Below, in pieces: positions 1-9,573 of a stretch of 64,000 nt of DNA (position 1 is its first letter; every line of letters begins with the position of its first letter). The notes beneath the pieces are model-generated. The model was not told the origin of the DNA. It did no database searches and worked only from the letters and a program-made list of their open reading frames with translations. Source of the stretch: Takifugu bimaculatus (taxonomy: Eukaryota; Chordata; Actinopteri; Tetraodontiformes; Tetraodontidae); NCBI GenBank assembly GCA_004026145.2, contig CP034980.1, positions 2,710,151 through 2,774,150 of the forward strand, read 5' to 3'. The position numbers and the translations under genes are program-made.

Positions 1-256
1 TCCCCTCCCCTCTCACCTCCTCTCCGTCTCACTCTCCTCACCTCCCACTCGCCCTCCCCTCACCCTCCCCTCACCCTCCCCCTCCCCTCCTCTACTCTCA
101 CCTCGCTCTCCTGTCCCTCTCCTTCCTCACTCTCCCCTCTCCCTCCCCCTCCCCTCCTGCTCCGCTCGTCTCCTCTCCTCTACCTCTCCTCTCCTCTCCT
201 CTCCTCTCCTCTCCTCTCCTCTCCTCTCCTCTCCTCTCCCCTCCTCTCCTCTCTCT
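1..256. repeat. Pyrimidine-rich low-complexity tract
   Basis: The plus strand is almost pure C and T, made of CTCCC/TCCTC-type units. It becomes a regular CTCCT array between about 170 and 250. No coding signal is present. The tract runs off the left edge of the window. Confidence 0.9.
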
Positions 257-274
257 CTACCCAGCTCCCCCATC

Positions 275-412
275 AGCAGGAGGGTCCCCTACATGAGCCT
301 GGTCCTGCTCAGGGTTTCTTCCTGTTAAAGGGGAGTTTTTCCTGCCACTGTTGCTTGTCTGGGGTTTGTATAAGACGCTATATAAATAAAGATTGACTTG
401 ATTGATCTCCAC
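275..412 (+). mobile_element. Teleost interspersed repeat, 3' end with TTGA-type tail
   Basis: The stretch contains TTTCTTCCTGTTAAAGGGGA, a GAGTTTTTCCTGCC segment, a CTATATAAATAAAG segment and a closing TTGACTTGATTGA. I recognise this series as a very common fish dispersed repeat whose copies end in TATAAATAAA followed by a short tandem TTGA tail, as LINE/SINE 3' ends do. The family name was not verified. The copy is 5' truncated or abuts the pyrimidine tract. Confidence 0.6.
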
Positions 413-1674
413 ACTTTTAAAAACACGTATTAAACAAATGCCTGCTCTGCCACCTTTCCTCTCAGGTGAGATTTCCTTTTCCACAGCCCCCCCCCCCCAT
501 CCTGTCTGTTTTGGAGAGAGTGTGTTTCCTTCCTGTCTTTGTTCAGGCTCCTCACATGAAGCTATGCACATCTGAGGATCGGTGATCAACGCTGCAGTTA
601 AAAAACGGTCTCTAATGGGAGAGAGAATTTTGATGAAAATTCCTGAAATGCCTCAGCGACTGGACTCGTTGGAGGTCAGGCGGCGAAAACGTCGGCTCTG
701 GCTCAGCATCAGAGAGCGAGAGGTCGTTCATCCAAAACAGAAACACACACAAAGGCCTCACATGTTAATGAGACATGATTCAACCTCTGGCAGCATCCTG
801 CGGTAAATTAAGTGCAGTTGCCTTTTTAAAAGCCTCTGGCGAAGCGTTGGACTCACTGGTTTGGGATTTGGATTTATGCTCCAGACAGATTTGTGTTTCT
901 GAGAGTTGTAGCACATAGTAAATCTTCACTAACACTTAAATATTAAAGAAAACCTCTCTGGAAAAAGGTCAAAAAAATAAATCAGAGATCAGCCTGATGG
1001 AGACAGATGAATTAAAGATACTGTTGGTGGGAGAACGGTTCACTGTTTTGCTAATGGAAATGCTGCCTCAGCACTTTCACCTTTAGCCAGTTTCCATGAT
1101 TCTCCCCGTCTAAATTGTTGAAATATTAATACTCGAGTTAAATGAGGTTTGGGTATTTGGTGGCTCAGAAATGCGAGGTAATATCATCTTTCAGCCATTC
1201 CATTGCAGTCTGGGAAACCATGGCAACCACCCCAGTACGGAGTTGTGTTGAGTGAGCTGGACATTGCGACGTCCTGCTGCGACACTTTTCCTGGCATCAA
1301 CACCGACTCCAGAACAGAAGGGAGGACTGAGCAGATCCCACATTTGTTCTAATACGGACCTACATCCACGTCTAGCTGTCAGCTTCAGCCCAAGTTTGGT
1401 TTCTTCTTGATGCGTGAATTGATATTTATAGCTTCCTCACACCCAGAGTTGAAGCCACAGAAGGAGGGTTGGTTGGTTAGGATTAGGGTTGGGGTTGGCA
1501 GTTGGGGTTCAGGGTTGGATCTGATGAGTCTGTGGGAACACGTGGGGTCGAGGGAAGGCTGACGTTTCTCCGACTGAGGGTCCAGGTTTGATACCTGGAT
1601 GGGGAGAGGAAAGAGGGTGCGGTCACCAGTCAGTCATCAATAAAAGAGTAGAAGAAGGTTAAAATAGTTATGTG
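413..1674. other. Intergenic, no gene seen
   Basis: Short open frames here have no recognisable protein signature. A homopolymer C run lies near 487-499. A GGTTTGATACC motif at about 1589-1599 resembles a pol III B box and might belong to a decayed tRNA-derived SINE, but no A box or tail supports this. A G/T-rich stretch near 1468-1520 carries TTAGGG-like words. Confidence 0.6.
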
Positions 1675-1890
1675 AAAGGTAGAAATAGCACGGGCGTGGG
1701 TGATCTGGGCCAAACTGGTAGTCTTTGTTTTGCTGTAATGAATGTTTTATTTTAAAGTCTCTCAGTTTTTTTCTTGCCTATTAGCTTCAGTGAGGCATTG
1801 CTGACGATCCACGATGACTATTTTATTGCCTTTGTCTGCAGGTTTGATAATGATGTTGGGGTTTGGGTTGTGGGTGAGTTGCTAAAGAGG
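1675..1890 (-). mobile_element. Penelope-like retroelement reverse-transcriptase relic
   Basis: Read on the minus strand, 1885-1801 encodes NPNPNIIIKPADKGNKIVIV followed by DRQQCLTEANRQ. This matches the N-terminal block of Penelope-like element reverse transcriptases (IIIKPADKG, then a hydrophobic stretch and DR). Further on, a degenerate RPCYFYL segment near 1676-1698 sits where the family has its R-P-x-F/Y-Y-L-L-P-K-I-H-K block. Stops and frame changes occur on both sides, including two stops just upstream in the same frame. The copy is dead and only about 200 bp is recognisable. Confidence 0.75.
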
Positions 1891-4823
1891 TTTTTAGTTG
1901 TTTAATGGTTGTTTGTCTGGTGTCCTGGTCTTTATTATGGCAGGTTCCAGAGTAGCCGTCCAGTTGGACAGTGTCCTGGGATGGGGTTGATGTTTTTGCA
2001 TCTCCAAGGATGAGGACTGGTCCTCTGCTATTGACAAACCAGATAGTCACACTGGGGGGTGTTGTGTCTTGGGGAGGGGGACCCCTACCTTGGGGTGAGG
2101 GGCAGAGAAAACTGATTCTGGGTGGGTGAGGGTCTGGTATGGGGAGGGGAAGTGTCTACTGTAGGTAGGGAGGGGTGGGGAGATGATGCGGGAATCGTTT
2201 GAATCGTTTCCTGGAGTGGCTGCAGGACATGGTAGTGAAGGAGGTTAAAGGTCAGGTGTGCTGTTGCTCGGGGGTGATGATCAGACAGTGCAGGTCAGAC
2301 GGATGTTTGTGGTGAGGTAGGAGGCTCAGAGAGGGGGGGGGTTCAATAGGCAGCATCACTTTGGCCCGCTTGGGCCGGTATTGTAGCTCCACACGCACAG
2401 TTTATGGGTTCAGACAGTGTGAAATGACCTTTATGCACTGTGGATGTTTGTTTTGTCAATCGAGCTTTTTTATAAACAGTGAACATTTACATACTTTTTT
2501 GTATTTACATTGCTCATGCCAAAGAGGAGAAAAGAGAGATAAATAAGGGGAGCTCAAACAAGGGGTCCATAAATATGAATAGACTAAAGTTTTTTGTATT
2601 TTGCACCTAATTTATCCGAAACCGTTTTCACGCATCTAAACACAGATTCTTTTGTCATGAAGGTCGTCGTTTATGCTGTCGACTCAGCGTTGTTGCTGGA
2701 TGACTCAGAATCAGCCTGATGAGTAGCTCCAACCGTTTCGCTACCTGTGATTGCAGGTTTTTGAAGCCCTTGAAGTTATCATGTGAAACTTCTGTTCTGC
2801 TGGTTGTTATTGCTTTGTCAAACAGGAAGTTAGCGGGGTCAGATCCAATTCTGTTAGCGTGGGATTTAGCCTTATGCTGGGTAGGTCTTCAATGTGATCC
2901 AGCACCTAATTAGCTTGGTGCTTGTTGCGTCTCGAGTGTAATCCATTTGGTCGTGGACCCATTTCACATCGTATTTTTCTCATTTTCCACCGATGTACGA
3001 GTTCTCTTATGTTCAAACAAACATGCCGCAGGGCCGTTGTGCTCAGAATTCCAATTCATTGGAATAGAGGACGTGCAGAGAGAGCATAGCCTGGAAATAA
3101 TTTGGTTAGCCGCTGACAGATGTGTTGTTTATTTAAATGGCTTATGAAAGTTTTTATAGATTAAATGGATTTTAATTGGAAGATTAGACATGAACCTGCA
3201 GGAATTATCTGTGGGATTCATCTTGCTGCTACAGAACCATTGGCTCTGCTGGCAGATAACCTGTAATAAGCTTTCCATCACTGCCATGAGGGAAGTTTGA
3301 GGATTATCTTTCCCATACCGGTCGCCTGCTCATGTCCTCGTATGGTTTTCTCAACATCTCTCCCTCTCTCTCTCTGTCCTGTGTTAGAAGGACGGGTGGC
3401 CAGGCCATGTGAGAAATGAAGAGAGGACTTCCCAGCGGAGAAGGAGAGTTGGATCTGAATCAGCTTTGGGTCAGGAGAACTCGTGTTCTGTGTACCCCTA
3501 ATCATCTTTCCTCTAAGGGCATGTTTATGTTTGCACATTTTTCTCCTTCAATTGTGCTGGAGGAGGCTGAACTCATGAGAATATTGATGGGTCGAGTCAG
3601 TGAAATGCAGGCGCAGTCCCAGCTTCCTACCTTTCACATGCATGTTCAGAGTCCAGATTCTGGTGAAAAAGCACCCAGCTCAGACATCATCCATTCTGCA
3701 GTAAGTCAGCGATTCCTTCATGTTTGTGGGAAAACTGTGACGGTGCAGTGAGTAATGGTGATGGGACTGGTAGCAGAGTCCCAGTGCTGCCGAGACTGGG
3801 ACAAAAATTATGTTACAGGGAAGCAAAAACACACAGAGAAGTTCCTGAAGTTCCCGGAATAACTGCTCTGGTCTTTAATGAGGACGATGTCAACATCTGT
3901 CCCTAAAGGTCCTGCAGACGTCTTTATTTTATAGTGAATTTCTCTCTCCTTTATCCTTAATTTAATCACATTATTTAATATTTTATGCATCCACCTGCAC
4001 ACCCCCCATGGCCCTTCCTGATCACACGTGCAATTAAAAATTTTACTTCACCCCCCCCCCCTTTCCCCTGATTTTCTTATCCTTCTCATCCACCCATCTC
4101 TGTGTCTTCCAGGAGTGCTCAGAGGCGTTTCCGCTCCCAAACTCCCCAAGAGCTCTGGCCTCCCTGCTGGGATATTAATAGGAGAGACTGTGGGGGGACT
4201 TTGAGACTCCCAGGAGAGGCGATAGTGGGAAGTTGGAAGTGGGGAAAGGGCCGAGACTCCACAGTCACCAGAAGCTGCAGCCATAAATACAACGTGCATG
4301 TACTGAGTAGTGCGTACATGCACGGATGGGAGGAGGTGAAACAACGGAAGGGAACAAGATTCCATTAAAGTCCATTAGAATACGGCCCTCTTCATTTGTC
4401 AGCACCCCAATACTAACCTAAGCCTTCCCACCCCCCCCGCCACCCTTTTTGTTTAACGAGAGAAGAAACTTATTCCACCCCCCCTTCTTAATTCTTCCTC
4501 CCCCATTAACGGCCCCATGGATCGGCTCTTTTATTATTGTTTTACAGCACTTTTCTATACTACTGCCCCCACATCCAGACACCGCTCTTCAACCATTAGA
4601 CTTTTAATGAATCATTAAAATCTCTGTTCTTTTTCCCCTGTGAAAATGATTGTATTCGTAACCTGAACACTTACATTTTACTGCTCCATTTTATTTCTTT
4701 ATTTCTTTATTTGTTGTTTGTTTGTTAATTTGTTAATTCTGTTTTCAATAACAATTGTACATTATCTATTTAATTAGTCATTATTTATTTTAAAAAAAAG
4801 TTAATATCTTTGCTGGAAAGAGT
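1891..4823. other. Intergenic, no gene seen
   Basis: The part next to the Penelope relic (to about 2340) is G-rich and may be further decayed element sequence. The longest open frame (3416-3751, plus) shows no domain, no splice partner and no compositional sign of coding. A C/T-rich stretch with short C runs lies near 4050-4070 and 4425-4505. Confidence 0.6.
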
Positions 4824-5062
4824 GAACCCCTAACCCCTAAACCCTAGAACTAAACCCTAAAATTAAACCCTATACCCTCACCCTGAATCCTAACCCCTCA
4901 CCCTAATCCTAACCCCTAACCCCTCACCCTAATCCTAACCCCTAACCCCTCACCCTGAATCCTAACCCCTCACCCTAATCCTAACCCCTAACCCCTCATC
5001 CTAATCCTAACTGCAACCCTAAATCCAAACCATAATCCTAACCTTAGCCTTAATCCTATATA
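4824..5062. repeat. Degenerate telomere-like (CCCTAA) minisatellite
   Basis: About 240 bp of imperfect CCCTAA/CCCCTAA units is mixed with a longer unit of the type CTAACCCCTCACCCTAATC that recurs several times between about 4880 and 5000. Arrays of this type are known as interstitial telomere-like repeats. The units are too variable for this to be a chromosome end. Confidence 0.85.
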
Positions 5063-6154
5063 TTGACTTTGATATTTACATACCTCTCTTTTATTTGATG
5101 ATTTCAGAGCGCTTATTTTTAGCACTATAGCACTTAATTTGGTTTAAAATTGTCAGTAAGAAGAAATTTTGCTTTTCAATCTTATTTTTTCCAAGATTTT
5201 AAGAGAATGATTCTTAACACTTATGGTTTAATCTATTTATTGTTTCCATATTTCATGTGTTTATTCCCTTAAACCTACTTCAGCTGCTGCGCCCATCCTC
5301 CCACTCAGCGTCTAAAATGCCGACACCTGAGCTCCGCTGTCCTGCTTCTGCTTTTCCTTTTGCTGATGTCGGAGTAATCAGGTTCTTTCAGCCTTCAGTC
5401 TGTGGTTTGTTGTCATGTCTGCTTCATGATAGTTTTCCTTGCGTGACTGGGTTTAGTCCCAGGATTAAACACCTTATATAGAGACCCCCCCCACCCCCCG
5501 TCAGGAAAGGTGCTCTTTCATGACGAGGGAATTCAGTGAGTTTAATCTCTCGTTCATTGTCACAGCGACCAGCCTGTTGGGAGACCAAGAACCACAGCAG
5601 CGCAGGTCTCGGTGGGAGGACGGTGATCTACGAGGCACCATCGACTGCGTGGTGTCGGGCCGTCTTGACAGCTGGAGGTGGAGATGGAGCGGCCCGTGGA
5701 GCGCGAGGGATGGAAGGTTAAAGCGTTTGTCTCAGGCTGCTGGGCTCAGGAACACGTCCTGACAACAACAACAGCTCGGAACATAAATCTGAGCAGATTA
5801 AAGGTGTAATTTGTCCAGGTAGAACAGGAAAACACAGGCGGGATCCTAATTTAGCACCTATTCAGAGGCCCCTGCTCGTGTTGGGGCCTGGCGTCCCTCA
5901 GGGTTCATCACTCTCATCGATCCAGCTGCAGTAAATACTTCAGTTGACAGTCCTGTAGTCTAACTCTCACCTCAACGCTGGTGTTGCTCTACCCAGCAAA
6001 GCTTACTTCTTTCTTCTCCTAATATAGACTGGCATCGATTTCCTTCCTGATTCTCCAAAAAGGAAGCCAGCTCTTCAGACCACGGTGCTATCTGGAGTCG
6101 GTGAGGGGGTTAGGTTTCTGAGTTATCCTCTCCTTTCTGCACACAAGCCCACAC
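5063..6154. other. Intergenic, upstream of the first TIM-like gene
   Basis: The first 200 bp is AT-rich. A more GC-rich stretch at about 5560-5760 is open in two frames but has no recognisable domain or splice partner. No clear TATA box was found close to the start codon at 6155. Confidence 0.55.
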
Positions 6155-7546
6155 ATGTGCGTTCAGAGGCATCTCATCCTAATCCTCGCGATCGTGGCCC
6201 CAGGTACGTCGATATTCTCTACAGTTAAAAGAGCGCGTGTGGATGAAAGAAGGTGCTGGTGGGTGTTCGAATGTTTCTATTTTGAAATTGCAGCTGCGTT
6301 CTGTGTCGTGTCCTCAGTGTCTTCAGACCACTTCCGAATCACCGGCTGGTTTGGGGCCAACGTGACTCTGCCCTGCAGGTACGACGCCCAGACTCATGGC
6401 TCCCTGTCGTTCTGTTGGGGACGGGCGCAGGTGCCGATGTCCAAATGTTCCAGCACCATTCTCTCCTCCGTGGGTGGAGCCCCGCTGTACACGCAGTCCC
6501 CCAGGTACCGGCTGCTGGGCAGCGCTGGGGACGGGGACGTGTCCCTCACCATCCTGAACGCCCAGTGGAGCGATAACGGGGAGTACGGCTGCAGGGTGGA
6601 GATCCCAGGCTGGTTCAATGACCATAAAGTAAACATGTGGCTGGTCATTGAGGAGGGTAAGATCTCAGAGAAGGAATCAGATTAAACTCCAATTTAAAAC
6701 TTGTTCAAACATTATTTCCCCCCTCGGTTCCTGTTGTAGAACCCGTCAGAGATGAGATAATACCAACTGCACAAGGTGAGAGAAGAAAATGTGATGGTCT
6801 TTTCCTTTTTCTAAATAAACAAACAAACAAATAAACAAACAGCTAAATCAAAGTGTTTTGTAGTTTGGCCCAATGTTTTTTGGGGGGTTAGGGTTTTTAG
6901 GGTTTTAATTTCTTAAGAAGAATCTTTTTCTTTTTTTTTATCAACAACATCCAGGAACCTTCTTCAACCCGTTTGTTTTTTCTGTCCTCCACAGGAAGAG
7001 AGGAAACATCCGAGGTACACCCCCCCCCCCCCCCCCCCCCCACCCCCCTCACCAGTGGATAATATCAAAAATAAAGACAGAAATGAAAGCGCTGCACCTT
7101 CTGTTCTGTGCAGGAGTCCCCTCTGGTGGCGGAGATTCAATTCAACGGCGTTTTTACATTTGAAGTCAAGTTTCATTTTAATAAGAGTAACAACAATAAT
7201 AAACAGCCGTGTTTGTTCCATAAACTAATACTCGGGATTCATTTACACTGCAGAACCTTCTGGGAGTACGGAACCTTTGCAGGCTGGCTGTTGTTTTCGT
7301 CCTCACCACAGTCACAATCCTCCTCTTTGCTCTCCGTGAAGTGTGAAGTTGCAGCTCCTGCACCATCCAGCGACTCCAAGTATGAGGAAACTATTTTTCT
7401 AATTACATTTCTCCAAAAAAGGCAGAGGCTTTCTCCAGAGGAGGAGGGCGGAGCACATCAGCACCTCTGCTGCTGGGAACATTTATGACAGCATCCCTGA
7501 GCCTTGGAAAACATCCTCCCCACGTTTCTATAAAGTATCCGCGTGA
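6155..7546 (+). CDS. TIM/HAVCR-like single-IgV receptor (six-exon model)
   Basis: Predicted cell-surface receptor of the TIM (HAVCR/TIMD4) type. Exon model: 6155-6203 (signal peptide), 6294-6656 (IgV), 6740-6775 and 6995-7014 (stalk), 7254-7340 (membrane segment), 7439-7546 (tail), about 220 residues. The early junctions are phase 1 and the last two phase 0. The IgV domain shows LPCRYD, a FCWGR turn, a second KC, RYRLLG, DVSLTI and YGCRVEIPGWFNDHK. WFND (6611-6622) is the metal/phosphatidylserine pocket motif of TIM proteins. The membrane segment reads CRLAVVFVLTTVTILLFAL. The tail carries NIYDSIPEP, a YxxI motif suited to SH2 binding after phosphorylation. The stalk is only about 20 residues, with no mucin domain, unlike mammalian TIMs. 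The donor after the membrane segment is uncertain: C/GTGAAG at 7336 joined to an acceptor before 7422 also keeps frame. Phosphatidylserine binding is inferred from the family. Confidence 0.8.
7019..7048. repeat. Poly-C tract in an intron
   Basis: A run of C with a single A lies directly after the donor that ends the short stalk exon of the TIM-like gene. Such runs are prone to length change and sequencing error. Confidence 0.9.
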
Positions 7547-9573
7547 CTCTTTTACGGTGGGGAGCTCGAACCTTTCGACCAGTTAAACCACTTATCTTGT
7601 CCCAGTTTTCTTTGAAAAAGACACGTGTGACTCATTGGTGTGTGAGAACAGCTCCTAGTTTCATTCATTTGTATTTTTCTGTCCTTTTTGGCAGGCCTGA
7701 GCTGCCAGGGTATCAAAGCTGCTGTGGAGGCTGCCCCCTGCTGGCGACCGGCGGTACTCCCAGTCTCGTCCACATTCTTTCGCATCGGACTTTGCTAAAA
7801 CACCAACTCCCTGAGCAGCAACGCCCATAATGCCACATTTATGTCCTATTTGTTTTTTAAATAATCTAAATTAATAATTAGATGAGTTGGAACAACACCA
7901 GCTCCATCAGGTTCACATCTATTTTTTGTTTTTTAGCCAAATGTTTGCAGACCTTCACACGTCCACCCTGAAGATCTGTTTATCTGTATCTCATCTCAGA
8001 ATGTGCCTCCATCCACTGGGGTGAACATAATCAGTAAACTAGATGAACTGAGCCGTACAGGTTTTATCAGCTCAATCATCTTCCTGGAATCCACGTGGTC
8101 GTTTCTCAAAAAAAAGAAAAGGAAATTAACATAGTTTCAGAGCTAATTTTTTTTCTCTCTCTCAATCCCCCCCCCCTCAGAAAAAAAAATTACTCAATCA
8201 CAGTCACTTCCTAACAATTTCAAATTTCCCTTTTTTAATGTAACAGTAAAAGAAAACCACAAAAAATATTTTCATCCCCACTTTTAGTACGTCACAAAAG
8301 ATGCAATTTAGAAAATCAATTGAATTATGACTAAAAATAGACAAATAAAATAAAGGAAGACGACCCTCGTTCTGTGTGGACCTCTTTTTTCTCTTTGGTT
8401 TTGTTTCTTTATTGCATTAGATGAACAAAACCAATTGAATACCATCACATTTAAGGCTGTCTGGGGTGTGCCTGTTACATCCTCACCACCAAAGGGAAAT
8501 ACGACATTTCTGTCATCTTATTCAAACGTGCTTTCATGGATTCTTTCCTAGATTAAATAGATTCTGGTGTGTGAGTCATCTGCTATTGAGACATTTTCTA
8601 CAAATAGAGCAAATATGGGTCAATGTTAGTCATTTCAGCATCAGTCAGCTCATAACGCACTGAAATAGTGAACCACACAAACGCAGAATATTCAGCGTCA
8701 AATGACTTTTTATACTGAAAATTCTGATTTTCCAACCCCTAAAAATGCAGAATAAATCAAGTGTATTTAGTAGATCAAGTATTTGTTGCCTTTTTCCAAG
8801 AAAACAACTCTTGAAAAAAAACTTTTTCAACTTCAGCCATTGTTAAAAATTAAACGTAATACTTTTAAATTCAGTGATCTTTATTTATATTATGCTGCTA
8901 GTTTACATTTAAATGAGCATGAAGTTAAAAATTCAGCAAATTAGAGTGAGTTGGTGCAACTCCATGCGATGAAAGAGGAAGTTCTTTTGTGACTTTCTAA
9001 ACTTCCAGCTCAGCAGTCTAGGAAACGCCTAAAATCCTGACCTTGAAGAAAACTTTGCTCCTCAGCGTTACATTTCTGCACTTTATATCTGACAACATTC
9101 TGGGCGTGTGGGTTTGATCTGCAGCTCCTGTTCAGGGTCATCGTTGAAACATTGTTGCCTTTTTTCTTTTACAAATTCTGCTGCTTTAGGGATACATTTG
9201 ACCTGACAACCAAACTCCTTTAGCATGTTGCTAGCAGCAGAAATGGAAGAAATGTAGGATTCCTCTGAAAAACATGGGTCTTTTTGCCTGGCTGAACGTC
9301 CCTGACGGAGCTTTCCGATAACCCTGATTCTGTCTGTCTACTCATCAGAATGCCACTGAGCACCTCTCCCAGATTAAGGAACCAAAAGCACAGAGAGGGA
9401 AACAGCTCTTTTCAGCATTCCTCTTCTGCCAGCAGAAGTTGTTTGTGAGAGCGTATCAAGGACGCCGTCATGTGATTTGGAACCAAGTCAAAGCTGGAGC
9501 TACACTGCGGTTTGGCTCAGTGTCACTCAGCAGGTGAACCGAAATCTTTCCGTCGGGCAAGAAGCTGAAGAAA
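7547..9573. other. Spacer between the two TIM-like genes
   Basis: AT-rich DNA with no supported exon. Overlapping AATAAA signals at about 8342-8352 could end the upstream gene's transcript, though the resulting 3' UTR of about 0.8 kb is only a guess. An ETS/PU.1-type motif lies at 8972-8982. No TATA box was found near the start at 9574. Confidence 0.5.
8972..8982 (+). promoter_or_regulatory. Possible PU.1/ETS site upstream of the IgV-FN3 gene
   Basis: AAAGAGGAAGT matches the purine-rich PU.1 (SPI1) consensus well. It lies about 600 bp before the start codon of the IgV-FN3 receptor. PU.1 drives many macrophage genes, which would suit a phosphatidylserine receptor. An 11-base match can occur by chance, so the site is only a candidate. 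Confidence 0.3.

Noticed and set aside
1576..1612. tRNA-like B box (GGTTTGATACC)
   Set aside because: No matching A box, cloverleaf or SINE tail could be found, so neither a tRNA gene nor a SINE is claimed.
5560..5760. GC-rich doubly open stretch before the first TIM-like gene
   Set aside because: No cysteine/tryptophan pattern of an Ig exon, no signal peptide and no usable splice sites; not counted as a further family member.
7108..7488. Open frame of 126 codons over the 3' part of the first TIM-like gene
   Set aside because: The true membrane-segment exon (7254-7340) and tail exon (7439-7546) read in a different frame, supported by splice sites and by the NIYDSIPEP tail.
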